Below, piece by piece: positions 8,966 through 16,331 of a DNA stretch of 44,720 nucleotides. Origin of the DNA: CAZXNF01 sp050741255 (GTDB lineage: Bacteria; Pseudomonadota; Gammaproteobacteria; Burkholderiales; SG8-41). The notes below the pieces were generated by a model that ran no database searches, was not told the origin of the DNA, and was given only the letters and a program-made list of their open reading frames with translations. Location: positions 1 to 44,720 of the forward strand of contig JBOIEQ010000017.1 in NCBI GenBank assembly GCA_050741255.1, written 5' to 3'. Position 1 is the stretch's first letter; each line of letters opens with the position of its first letter. Both the position numbers and the translations under genes were made by a program.

Positions 8966-9292
8966 TTAGAGGCTGCTGTCGATGAACGCAGTCAGTTGCG
9001 ACTTGGACACCGCGCCGACCTTGGTGCTCTCAACGTTGCCGCCCTTGAACAGCATGAGGGTCGGAATGCCGCGGATACCGTATTTCTCGGCCGTGGGACG
9101 GCACTCGTCCACGTTCACCTTGGCGATTTTCAGTTTGCCCGCGTAGTTCTTCGCGACCTCGTCGAGGATGGGCGCGATCATCTTGCAGGGGCCGCACCAT
9201 TCCGCCCAGTAATCGACCAGGACGGGAACATCGGATTTCAGGACCTCGGACTCGAACGTGTCGTCGGTGACGTGCTGGATATGTTCACTCAT
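8966..9292 (-). CDS. trxA: Thioredoxin 1
   Basis: This is the cytosolic disulfide reductase of 108 residues. The active site is WCGPC with C33 and C36, and the cis-proline is in GIRGIPTLMLF. The length matches the family exactly from the ATG at 9292, which has GAGG four bases upstream; earlier in-frame starts add unrelated sequence. It is the first gene of the trxA-rho unit. A minus-strand TATAGT (complement of 9484-9489) about 190 bases upstream could be its -10 box, without a good -35. Confidence 0.95.
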   Translation of the reverse strand: MSEHIQHVTDDTFESEVLKSDVPVLVDYWAEWCGPCKMIAPILDEVAKNYAGKLKIAKVNVDECRPTAEKYGIRGIPTLMLFKGGNVESTKVGAVSKSQLTAFIDSSL

Positions 9293-9491
9293 GGGGCCTC
9301 GCTGACGGGATGGACCAGGGAAGAGGGGATGGAACGGAAACCTGCCGGAAAGGGACCGCCGGGATGACAGCAACCCTGCGCCCTGCTGTTGCCTGCGAAC
9401 GGACGATGAACAGGGGAAAAACGAGGCAACGAGGCGGGGGGACCGGGAACCGGCGGGGGCAATGAAGCGAACTTCTGGGCGCCACTATACC

Positions 9492-9516
9492 AAAAAAAGC
9501 GCCGGTGGGAAGGCGC
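9492..9516 (-). terminator. Small stem-loop with seven-T tail upstream of trxA
   Basis: On the minus strand GCGCC-(8-base loop)-GGCGC (9499-9516) is followed by seven T (complement of 9492-9498), the form of a weak intrinsic terminator. It would stop antisense transcripts arriving from cydAB through fdxA before the trxA promoter region. The stem is only 5 bp, so this is tentative. No gene lies in 9293-9595. Confidence 0.35.
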
Positions 9517-9595
9517 GGCGGGACGGCCTGTCCCGGAGTGTTAAAATAAAACAACAATCCCGTGCCGTCTCCGGGGCGTCAGCCGAAGGAAACCC

Positions 9596-9919
9596 ATGAC
9601 TTACGTTGTTACCGAAACCTGCATCAAGTGCAAGTACACCGACTGTGTGGACGTGTGTCCCGTGGACTGTTTCCGCGAGGGCCCGAACATGCTGGTCATC
9701 GATCCGGACGAGTGCATCGACTGCACGTTGTGCGTTGCGGAATGCCCGGTCGAGGCCATTTTCGCGGAAGACGACGTGCCGGACGACCAGAAGGAATTCA
9801 CCGCGCTGAACGCCGAACTGGCCAAGGCCTGGCCGGCGATCATCGAGAAGAAGGATGCCCCTGCCGATGCTGACGAGTGGGCCAAAATAAAAGCCAAGCG
9901 GGACCAATTGGAGAAGTAG
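9596..9919 (+). CDS. fdxA: Seven-iron ferredoxin FdxA
   Basis: This is a soluble electron carrier of 107 residues with one [3Fe-4S] and one [4Fe-4S] cluster. Cysteines C9, C12, C17, C21 and C25, and a second set in ECIDCTLCVAECPVEAI, fit the 7Fe/8S ferredoxin family, which is usually 106-112 aa. The ATG follows a GAAGGAAA Shine-Dalgarno. The C-terminal tail EWAKIKAKRDQLEK is unusual, and a decayed copy of its coding DNA lies 147 bp downstream. It is transcribed alone, convergent with cydAB. Confidence 0.93.
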   Translation: MTYVVTETCIKCKYTDCVDVCPVDCFREGPNMLVIDPDECIDCTLCVAECPVEAIFAEDDVPDDQKEFTALNAELAKAWPAIIEKKDAPADADEWAKIKAKRDQLEK

Positions 9920-9968
9920 TTCTGCGGCTGCCGGTGGGCGTCAGCATCGCACGCACTCCCGGTCGCAT

Positions 9969-9988
9969 CCCCGCCAACGGCGGCGGGG
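9969..9988. terminator. GC hairpin between fdxA and cydB
   Basis: CCCCGCC (9969-9975) and GGCGGGG (9982-9988) flank a 6-base loop between the convergent fdxA and cydB genes. There is no T-run on either side, so if it ends transcription it does so with help from Rho. Confidence 0.3.
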
Positions 9989-10021
9989 CCCCTGCTCCGC
10001 GCTCGCCGCGTGCACGCCTCA

Positions 10022-10066
10022 GAGTGGGCCAAAGTGTAAGCCAAGCGGGACAAGCTGGAGAAGTAG
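10022..10066 (+). repeat. Decayed duplicate of the fdxA 3' end
   Basis: These 45 bases match 9875-9919, the last 15 codons of fdxA including the stop, at 39 of 45 positions without gaps. The offset is exactly 147 bp, a multiple of three. In the same frame the copy reads EWAKV, a premature TAA, then AKRDKLEK and the stop TAG, so it is no longer coding beyond that point. It ends exactly where the cydB stop codon begins on the other strand. The 102 bp between copies show no other gene. It looks like the remnant of a tandem duplication. Confidence 0.75.
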
Positions 10067-11059
10067 CTAGTCGTACGTCAGGGCTTTCGCCTTGCCCCAG
10101 AACACGCGGTACGACAACGCGGTGTAGGCCAGGATGCACGGCAGCACGATCAGCGCGCCCGCCAGCACGACCTTGAGCGCAGACGGATGCGCCGCGGCTT
10201 CCCAGATCGTCATCTTGTCGATCACGACGTAGGGAAACAGACTGTAGGCAAGGCCGGCGAAGGCGATCACGAAGATCGCCACGGCGCCCGCGAACGGAAC
10301 CCATTGCAGTTGACGCGAGCCGCCCTTGAGGCGGCCGAGGGCGATCCACACTGCGACGCCGATTGCGATGCTCGCCGCCGGCAGCAGCATGAGCGCGAGG
10401 GTGCGCGGAAAGTCGAACCACTTGGCGAGCACGGTGGCGCTCACCAGCGGGGACGCGACACTCACGGCCGCCACGCCGAGCGCGACCCACAGCAGCCCCC
10501 AGCGCGCCCAGGCGATGGCCTTGTTCTGGAGCGCGCCGTCGGTCTTCAGGATGAGCCAGGTCGCCCCCAGCAGCACGTAACCGCCGCACAGGCTGGCGCC
10601 CACCACCACCGCGAACAGGAAGTAGACGAAACCGGACGCGAAGCCGGTGATGTAGTGCGCGAGCATGACGCCCTGCGCGAACGCGGCGAGGAAGGAGCCG
10701 AACCAGAACAACCCGTTCCACAATTCGCGATGCCAGCCCTGCGCCTTCACTCGGAATTCGAAGGCGACGCCGCGGAACATGAGTCCGATCAGCATCGCCA
10801 CCACCGGCAGGTACAGCGCCGTGAGCACGATGCCGTGCGCGACCGGAAACGCGATCAGCAGCAGGCCGACGCCCATCACCAGCCAGGTTTCGTTGGCGTC
10901 CCAGAACGGGCCGATCGAACTCACCATCAGGCTTTGCTCGTCCTCGGTGGCCGCCGGCATGAGCATGCCGACACCGAGATCGTAGCCGTCGAGCACGACG
11001 TACAGGAGGATCGACAGGCCCATCAGGCCGGCGAAGATGAGCGGCAGATCGAGCGTCAT
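10067..11059 (-). CDS. cydB: Cytochrome bd-type quinol oxidase subunit II (CIO type)
   Basis: This is subunit II of a heme-copper-independent terminal oxidase that reduces O2 with quinol in the inner membrane. The 330-residue protein has about eight to nine membrane helices and begins with the CydB hallmark LLYVVLDGYDLGVGML, followed by DANETWLVMGVG. Its length and sequence resemble CioB of cyanide-insensitive oxidases more than E. coli CydB (379 aa). The ATG overlaps the cydA stop (ATGA), so the subunits are translationally coupled. No cydX-like small subunit follows; the fdxA duplicate abuts the stop codon. Confidence 0.93.
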   Translation of the reverse strand: MTLDLPLIFAGLMGLSILLYVVLDGYDLGVGMLMPAATEDEQSLMVSSIGPFWDANETWLVMGVGLLLIAFPVAHGIVLTALYLPVVAMLIGLMFRGVAFEFRVKAQGWHRELWNGLFWFGSFLAAFAQGVMLAHYITGFASGFVYFLFAVVVGASLCGGYVLLGATWLILKTDGALQNKAIAWARWGLLWVALGVAAVSVASPLVSATVLAKWFDFPRTLALMLLPAASIAIGVAVWIALGRLKGGSRQLQWVPFAGAVAIFVIAFAGLAYSLFPYVVIDKMTIWEAAAHPSALKVVLAGALIVLPCILAYTALSYRVFWGKAKALTYD

Positions 11060-12411
11060 CGCTTTTCCCCCTTTGGCGGCAGTTGGGCGACGGGGGACAG
11101 TTCCGGTTCGACTTCTCCACTGCCCGTGCCGGCGAGGTGGGTGATGACCACCATATAGGCCGCCAGCATCATGGCGTAGGTGATGACGTAACCGGTGAGA
11201 CTGGCCCCCAGTTGCGCGCCGGAAATCGGCCCGACGGCGTCCGCGGTACGCAGGATCCCGGTGACGAGCCAGGGCTGGCGCCCAATCTCCGTCACCAGCC
11301 AGCCGGCCAGGGTCGCCACCCAGCCTGAAAACGTGAAAGCGGCGAAGCTCCACAGCAGCCAGCGGGGCGCGGCCGCGCCCTTGCGCAGGCGCCACACGCC
11401 CGTCCACGCGAGCAGCAGCATCAGCACGCCCATGCCCACCATCACGCGAAAGGCGAAAAAGGGCACCAGCACCGGCGGCGCATCCGCGCCGTAATGGTCG
11501 AGTCCCTTCAGTTCGCCGTCCAGGTTGTGGGTGAGGAGCAGGCTCGCGCCGTGCGGGATCGTGACCGCGTAGTCGTTGCGCTTCTCTTCCTCGTTGGGGA
11601 TCGCGAACAGCACCAGCGGCGCGCCGCGCTCGGTAAACCAGATCGCTTCGATGGCCGCGATCTTCGCGGGTTGGTGTTCGAGGGTGTTCAGGCCGTGCTG
11701 GTCGCCGACGAACATTTGCACCGGCATCAGGAGCGCGGCCAGCATCGCACCCGTGCGCAGGGTCTTCGCAGCGCCGGCATCGCGCGGCGCCTTGAGCAGG
11801 CGCCACGCCGAGAGGCCGGCGACGAGGAAGGACGCGGTCAGGGCCGAGGCCAGCATCATGTGGATCAGGCGGTACGGGAAGGACGGGTTGAAGATCACTT
11901 CCAGCCAGTCGCCGGCGATCAACTGGCCGTCCGCCATGACATGGCCGGCGGGCGTCTGCATCCAGGAGTTGAGCGCGAGGATCCAGAACGCCGACAGGCT
12001 GGTGCCGGCGGCGACCAGCACGCTCGCCGTGATGTGCATCCAGCCCGGCACGCGGTTCATGCCGAACAGCATGACGCCGAGGAAAGTGGCCTCGAGGAAA
12101 AACGCCGTCAGCACCTCGTAGCCGAGCAGCGGCCCCGCGATGTTGCCGACCGCCAGCATGAAGCCGGGCCAGTTCGTGCCGAACTGGAAGGACATCACGA
12201 TGCCGGTGACGACGCCCATCGCGAAGGTAAGGGCGAAGACTTTTACCCAGACCTTGTAGGTCTTCAGCCAGCCGGCCTCGCCGGTCTGCGCGTACCGCAC
12301 GCGGAAGAACACCAGCAGCCACGCCAGCCCGATCGTGATGGTCGGAAACAGGATGTGGAAGGCGATGTTCAGCCCGAACTGGGCGCGGGCGAGGATCAGG
12401 GGATCGTCCAT
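11056..12411 (-). CDS. cydA: Cytochrome bd-type quinol oxidase subunit I (CIO type)
   Basis: This is the heme-bearing subunit I of the bd-type oxidase. The 451-residue polytopic protein has the N-terminal RAQFGLNIAFHILFPTITIG with the conserved helix-I His, the quinol-site region after GDQHGLNTLEHQPAK, and the GWLVTEIGRQPW signature. The Q-loop is short, as in cyanide-insensitive CioA. I chose the ATG at 12411 because it gives the family N-terminus; longer frames add 41 unrelated residues. A TATCAT on the minus strand (complement of 12435-12440) is a possible -10. The oxidase would serve at low oxygen or under cyanide/sulfide stress. Confidence 0.93.
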   Translation of the reverse strand: MDDPLILARAQFGLNIAFHILFPTITIGLAWLLVFFRVRYAQTGEAGWLKTYKVWVKVFALTFAMGVVTGIVMSFQFGTNWPGFMLAVGNIAGPLLGYEVLTAFFLEATFLGVMLFGMNRVPGWMHITASVLVAAGTSLSAFWILALNSWMQTPAGHVMADGQLIAGDWLEVIFNPSFPYRLIHMMLASALTASFLVAGLSAWRLLKAPRDAGAAKTLRTGAMLAALLMPVQMFVGDQHGLNTLEHQPAKIAAIEAIWFTERGAPLVLFAIPNEEEKRNDYAVTIPHGASLLLTHNLDGELKGLDHYGADAPPVLVPFFAFRVMVGMGVLMLLLAWTGVWRLRKGAAAPRWLLWSFAAFTFSGWVATLAGWLVTEIGRQPWLVTGILRTADAVGPISGAQLGASLTGYVITYAMMLAAYMVVITHLAGTGSGEVEPELSPVAQLPPKGEKR

Positions 12412-12636
12412 CGGCAACTCGCAGGAAGAACCGCATGATAGTCCCATCCGCGCACCGGCACCGGCGGTGCGCCACAGGAGGGGTAGCTCACTGGGTAAAC
12501 ATCCGCTGATGTCTCCCGTTTTCGGCATCCGCACGGCTACGCTACCGCGCTCGGACCGCTGGCCGCTCGCGACCTTTACCCGCGCAATGTTGTTTTGAAC
12601 TCCTGCCGGCCGCGCATTCCATAGTGCGTCGCAGGG
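12412..12636. other. Intergenic region upstream of cydA with an 8-bp inverted repeat
   Basis: No gene is supported here. A perfect inverted repeat GCGCACCG (12450-12457) / CGGTGCGC (12465-12472) with a 7-base spacer lies about 40 bases upstream of the cydA start, next to the possible -10. It could be an operator or a transcript-end hairpin for something upstream. No FNR-type TTGAT-N4-ATCAA box was seen. The remainder marks the change from the housekeeping block to the accessory block. Confidence 0.4.
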
Positions 12637-12831
12637 TTACTTACTGACGCTGTGGCGTTCCTTGAGCAGCGCCCAAGTCAGGCACGCTAACCATCCGATG
12701 CCGCACCACCCGAGAAAAAGATTCAGGGCGAAGATCGCCGTGGATTGCCGATGGGCGTTCTTGAAGGCGATCAGGGTCGGGAGAAAGTACGCCAACAGGA
12801 TAATGACCCAGAGTAAGGTGTTTCCGTCCAT
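12637..12831 (-). CDS. Superinfection immunity-like small membrane protein
   Basis: This protein of 64 residues has two predicted membrane helices (about 6-22 and 32-55) around the loop KNAHRQST. The second, AIFALNLFLGWCGIGWLACLTWAL, matches the pattern of the Imm_superinfect family (T4 Imm-like), whose phage members block DNA injection by a second phage. Bacterial relatives are common and mostly untested. GGGGAAA lies nine bases before the ATG. It is the last of three minus-strand genes. Family assignment is from pattern memory and its role here is inferred. Confidence 0.65.
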   Translation of the reverse strand: MDGNTLLWVIILLAYFLPTLIAFKNAHRQSTAIFALNLFLGWCGIGWLACLTWALLKERHSVSK

Positions 12832-12853
12832 GAAGGCTTTCCCCGTCGTTTGG

Positions 12854-13405
12854 TCAAATCCCTAGCGCCAGATACAGGCGCGCAATCAAGGTTGCGTGAT
12901 TGAACGCTGGGGTGTCGTTGTCAGGATCGGGGCTGATCGGGGCGAACATATATTCGGCAAACGCAGATGAAATGACTTCCACACGATTACTTGCACTTGC
13001 GTAGGTTTCAAACATGTCGTGCGTTCGGGCGCATGAAAATTCACGCCCTATATTCAAGAATGCCTCCTTGAGGAACTCCACAGAAGACGGATCCTCATCA
13101 TGGTCACCATACAAGATCAGTGCGTCGTCCCGGAAGAATTCGGCAAGCTTCTGCGTAGCGGAATCCCATTCCGGGTTTAGATAGCCACGAAAGTATGTGC
13201 CGCTGATTTTTTTATCGATGATTTCCACTCCGGAAATTTCGGTGGCTTGGCGACCGTATGTGGCGATTCGCCCGGCCGGCCTGATTCCGACAGCGATTTT
13301 TCGATCAACAGTTGATGATGACTTGATTTGCCGCGTTAACTCCGCCCCTGGCACCAGCGCCATTGCCGGCAGCGAAAGCGCTTCGAGAAAAGTTCTTCGG
13401 TCCAT
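12854..13405 (-). CDS. Hypothetical secreted protein
   Basis: This 183-residue protein is not recognised. The N-terminus MDRRTFLEALSLPAMALVPGAE has a twin-arginine-like start with a short hydrophobic stretch, so export (possibly Tat) is plausible. The rest is soluble and mixed, with acidic stretches DHDEDPSS and SPDPDNDTP and three Cys or fewer. It lies 22 bases upstream of the superinfection-like gene and 53 bases after the 70-residue gene, suggesting one minus-strand transcript. No catalytic motif is visible. Confidence 0.5.
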   Translation of the reverse strand: MDRRTFLEALSLPAMALVPGAELTRQIKSSSTVDRKIAVGIRPAGRIATYGRQATEISGVEIIDKKISGTYFRGYLNPEWDSATQKLAEFFRDDALILYGDHDEDPSSVEFLKEAFLNIGREFSCARTHDMFETYASASNRVEVISSAFAEYMFAPISPDPDNDTPAFNHATLIARLYLALGI

Positions 13406-13458
13406 GGGTCACTCCGGAATGGTCGAAATGCGCCGAATCAGACAACAGATCGCGCCGG

Positions 13459-13671
13459 CTAGTGTTCGAGAGTGACGTATTCCGCCGAGCCGGTCTGTCC
13501 CATCACGCCGTGGCTCAGCACGATCACGGTGACCTGGTCGACGTCGATCGCTTTCGCGTATCCCGGATTCAGAATCTGCAGTTTGTCGCCCTGGGCGCAG
13601 CTGAACGATTCGATGTCCGAGTCCTCGATCAGCGCGCGGAGGAAGTCGATTTTCTCTGGGTAAAGGATCAT
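13459..13671 (-). CDS. Hypothetical small protein
   Basis: This is a 70-residue soluble protein with no membrane segment or recognised motif; it contains the stretch DKLQILNPGYAKAIDVDQVTVIVLSHG. The start is ATG at 13671; the region upstream is GC-rich with only a weak Shine-Dalgarno. As first gene of the leftward trio it is divergent from the WYL regulator, with the CGACA-N5-TGTCG inverted repeat between them. The frame is supported mainly by position and codon pattern, so confidence is moderate. Confidence 0.42.
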   Translation of the reverse strand: MILYPEKIDFLRALIEDSDIESFSCAQGDKLQILNPGYAKAIDVDQVTVIVLSHGVMGQTGSAEYVTLEH

Positions 13672-13748
13672 CGGGCGCCCCGTTTAGTGATGGTTTGAGT
13701 GCTTTGGTTGCGTGTTTGCCGCAATTGAGAAACAGGTTAACCTTCCAT

Positions 13749-13767
13749 TACGACAATCTATGTCGCA
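13749..13767. promoter_or_regulatory. Candidate WYL-regulator operator (site 1)
   Basis: CGACA (13751-13755) and TGTCG (13761-13765) form a perfect inverted repeat with a 5-base spacer, in the divergent gap between the small hypothetical gene and the WYL regulator. Read on the minus strand it begins TGCGACA, the same seven bases that begin the site at 14887. Autoregulatory inverted repeats of this size are usual for WYL regulators such as BrxR and CapW. Confidence 0.55.
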
Positions 13768-13821
13768 CTGTGCAGAAGCTTCGCCTTGCTCAGTGCCGGA
13801 ACGCTGGTCGAAAGGGAAGGC

Positions 13822-14877
13822 ATGAAAAGCGCAAAAGCCAAGCGTGGTGATTCGCTCGGCGTGGTCAGAAGGCAAAGGGAAATGCTGCAGGCCATACCGC
13901 GGCTACCGCTCAAGGTGACGGCGCGCCAGCTCGCCGACAAGCTGGCCGCGAAGGGGTTCGAGGTAAGCAAACGGTCGGTGGAAAGGGACCTGGTCAAACT
14001 TGAGGGTGGGGAGTTTGGCATCGTTCGAGACGAGGGGCATCCGCACGGCTGGAGCTTTGGTCGTGATGCGCCCACCCAGTTGCTGGGGCTGAGCCTCAAT
14101 ACGGCACTGACGCTCAAGCTTGCGTACGGGTATGTCAGGCAATTGGTACCGGCGTCGCTGCTGGGCGAATTGAAAGCGCTGGTGGACGCAGCGGACAAGT
14201 CACTCGAAACGACCCGGAACAACCGACTGGCGCGCTGGCCGGATAAAGTCCGAGTGCTCACCAGCGGGCCGGCGCGGACCCCGCCAAATGTTGCGCAAGA
14301 GGTGCATCTGGCGGTTTCGGAGGCGCTGCTGAAGAGTTCGCAATTGAAGATCAGCTACCGATCCCTTGCGAGTGGCAAAGCCGCCGAATACACGGTCAGC
14401 CCGCTGGGCATGGTTCTCAAGGGCGGGGTCATCTACGTGGTTGCGTGGCGCGAAGACAAACCCGCGCCCATCACGTTATCGCTGCATCGGATTCTCAAGG
14501 CGGAAATAGAACATCTCGCCGCGAAGGCGCCCCCGGGCTGGACGAGCCTTGACGCGCATATCGATTCAGGCCAATTCCTCTTTCCACCGGGGCCAGTGGA
14601 GAAGGACTGTCTGGTGACGCTGCGCTTCGATTCGGTGTACGCACAAAACATTCGGGAAATGCCTTTGAGCGCTGGACAAACAATCGTGGAGGACACAAAG
14701 CGGGCGGCGGACGGGAAGCCGTTGTGCCTGGTGCGTGCCCGGGTGACGGTGTCAGAGGAGTTTGTGCGGTGGCTGTTGCAATACGGCGACGCTGTGGAGG
14801 TCGTTAAGCCGGGCTCGCTGCGCGAGCGTGTGCGGGCACTCTTGGCAAAGATGCATTCTCGCTATAAAAAAGATTAG
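13822..14877 (+). CDS. WYL-domain transcriptional regulator
   Basis: This is a predicted DNA-binding regulator of 351 residues. An N-terminal winged helix-turn-helix (about residues 14-85: REMLQAIPRLPLKVTARQLADKL, then VSKRSVERDLVKLE) is followed by GHPHGWSFGRDAP. A WYL domain at about 165-250 contains KISYRSLASGKAAEYTVSPLGMVLKGGVIYVVAW and LHRI, with a C-terminal WCX-like extension. I chose the ATG at 13822, preceded by AAGGGAAGG; a TTG at 13786 is possible. This architecture matches regulators of BREX, CBASS and other defence loci, which sense a ligand through the WYL domain. It probably controls the flanking genes through the repeats at 13749 and 14887. Confidence 0.88.
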   Translation: MKSAKAKRGDSLGVVRRQREMLQAIPRLPLKVTARQLADKLAAKGFEVSKRSVERDLVKLEGGEFGIVRDEGHPHGWSFGRDAPTQLLGLSLNTALTLKLAYGYVRQLVPASLLGELKALVDAADKSLETTRNNRLARWPDKVRVLTSGPARTPPNVAQEVHLAVSEALLKSSQLKISYRSLASGKAAEYTVSPLGMVLKGGVIYVVAWREDKPAPITLSLHRILKAEIEHLAAKAPPGWTSLDAHIDSGQFLFPPGPVEKDCLVTLRFDSVYAQNIREMPLSAGQTIVEDTKRAADGKPLCLVRARVTVSEEFVRWLLQYGDAVEVVKPGSLRERVRALLAKMHSRYKKD

Positions 14878-14886
14878 ATAATCAAT

Positions 14887-14934
14887 TGCGACACAAAATG
14901 ACGCTATGAACTATTACGATAATCATCTATAGAT
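14887..14934. promoter_or_regulatory. Candidate WYL-regulator operators (sites 2 and 3)
   Basis: In the 120-base gap before the next gene, GCGACA-N5-TGACGC (14888-14904) is an inverted repeat with one mismatch and the same 5-base spacer as site 1. The block TTACGATAATC (14914-14924) matches TTACGACAATC of site 1 (13748-13758) at 10 of 11 positions. It runs into the perfect palindrome ATCTATAGAT (14925-14934). Together they suggest the WYL protein also controls the downstream genes. Confidence 0.5.
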
Positions 14935-14997
14935 TGCTGGTGTTAATTGTGTCTTCCGGGCAATGTCAGTCGCATATCTAAACAGGATCCCTAGAAA

Positions 14998-15615
14998 ATG
15001 AAGTTAAATCAGCTATTGCCGGTGATCGAGCGTATGAGGATGGACCTTCGACTAAAAGATGATCTGCGGGCAGTAACATATTTGGCTACATATCCGAGCA
15101 TCTGTTCCCTTGGAACAAATCCAAAGGCTATTCACGCTGAGAGATTTCATCAATTGGCAGCGATGGCTTACGGATGGATGCCTCGAATTCTGCGGCTGAA
15201 TCCACATTGCATGCGGGATGCGGTTGCGGCCCTAGTGCAGGCGCAGAATGCAACCAATGAAAGTTTTCTTTCAGCGGAACTTATACGAGTCATATCCCGC
15301 TGCCTTTACTCTGTTGTCGGCGCATCAAAAGTGCTGCACTTTACAAATCCTTCTGTTTTTCCAATATGGGATAGCAAGATTGAGCGTTTTAGGAAGAGCG
15401 CCGAGCCGACGCATGCTCATATGAAACAGGTCGAGCACTATTTGGATTATTCGCAAGAAATACAAGCAATCCGACATGAGGGGGGCTTTAGTAAGTTCTA
15501 CAGTGAATACAAATCTGCTTTTGACGCTCGACTTACTGCGCTTGGGATCACTTCATATGGGGTATCGGAAGTCCGTGTAATCGAGGCGGCCGCTTTTGAA
15601 TTGGCGTCGCGATAG
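14998..15615 (+). CDS. Hypothetical protein of the WYL-linked module
   Basis: This 205-residue soluble, helix-rich protein has no signal peptide. The most distinctive stretch is VVGASKVLHFTNPSVFPIWDSKIERF (about residues 108-133). It resembles the 'K-x-L-h-x-x-x-P-x-x-x-P-(I/V)-(W/Y)-D' pattern I associate with several uncharacterised families that may have a helix-hairpin-helix, glycosylase-like fold; I cannot name one with certainty. The DNA is clearly AT-richer than its surroundings (26 G/C in the 60 bases 15001-15060), suggesting transfer. It follows the putative operators and may be the main regulated gene. No strong Shine-Dalgarno is seen. Confidence 0.6.
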   Translation: MKLNQLLPVIERMRMDLRLKDDLRAVTYLATYPSICSLGTNPKAIHAERFHQLAAMAYGWMPRILRLNPHCMRDAVAALVQAQNATNESFLSAELIRVISRCLYSVVGASKVLHFTNPSVFPIWDSKIERFRKSAEPTHAHMKQVEHYLDYSQEIQAIRHEGGFSKFYSEYKSAFDARLTALGITSYGVSEVRVIEAAAFELASR

Positions 15616-15672
15616 AAACGAATGACTTGTCTGGGCGACGTGTATATCAATTAATTTATGGAGGTGTCTGCC

Positions 15673-16272
15673 ATGACTCGCAAGGAGGTGGGATGTCGTG
15701 TGCGGAAGCGGAAGTCGACGATCGCCAAGCGGTCAACCAATGCAGCGGAGAAAAAGACTTCGACAATCAGCCTCTGGGGTTATGGGGTTTCCCTCAGATG
15801 GGTCCCGATCGGTAAGCGCAACTTCAAGCGCTTGACGGTAGACGGTACGAGTTTTGAGGAGGTCAGAGCGTATTTCGATCGTAGCGGGGGTGGAGGGATA
15901 GGCGGGGCTCTCAACGGCAGGTGCGGTATCTACCTGGATGACCGTAAATTGCGGGATATCAGACTTGGGTTGAAGAGGGCGGAAGTAGTGCGAATAGGCG
16001 GTAACGCCAAATATCTTCTAGTGGAAGAGATGTGGGAAAAGGGAGATTTCGTCTCAGGAGAGATCGAGGGCGAATACGACAAAAAGAAGTTGCTGCTCGG
16101 CCTCGATCGTTATGCGCTGAGCGACGGCACTGTTTATAACTTCGTCTGCTTTGGCTATGCCGCGGACAAGGATCCGGATTTCGACATGTTCGATGTCAGT
16201 GATAAAGAAACTATACATGTCGTGGTGACCCGGGACGGCAAGCGGCATCCGGTGATTTTCAACGATGAGTGA
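15673..16272 (+). CDS. Hypothetical basic-N-terminus protein
   Basis: This is a 199-residue protein with no recognised domain. The first 33 residues are strongly basic (MTRKEVGCRVRKRKSTIAKR...), suggesting nucleic-acid contact or a disordered tail. After a Gly-rich turn (DRSGGGGIGGAL) the rest is acidic and probably beta-rich. The ATG at 15673 has an ideal GGAGGTG seven bases upstream; an ATG at 15658 is less well placed. Its stop overlaps a possible start of the nuclease gene (TGATG), so the two are likely cotranscribed. Base composition is intermediate between the island and the backbone. Confidence 0.6.
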   Translation: MTRKEVGCRVRKRKSTIAKRSTNAAEKKTSTISLWGYGVSLRWVPIGKRNFKRLTVDGTSFEEVRAYFDRSGGGGIGGALNGRCGIYLDDRKLRDIRLGLKRAEVVRIGGNAKYLLVEEMWEKGDFVSGEIEGEYDKKKLLLGLDRYALSDGTVYNFVCFGYAADKDPDFDMFDVSDKETIHVVVTRDGKRHPVIFNDE

Positions 16273-16331
16273 TGTCCTCGAACGAGGAGTCACCCCGGCA
16301 GCGACCATCTGATTCCCGAGGATTCCTGCCC

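Noticed and set aside
9920..10066. A second fdxA gene or a cydX small subunit between fdxA and cydB
   Set aside because: Only 45 bases of fdxA-like sequence remain, with an early stop, and no short hydrophobic CydX-like frame follows cydB.
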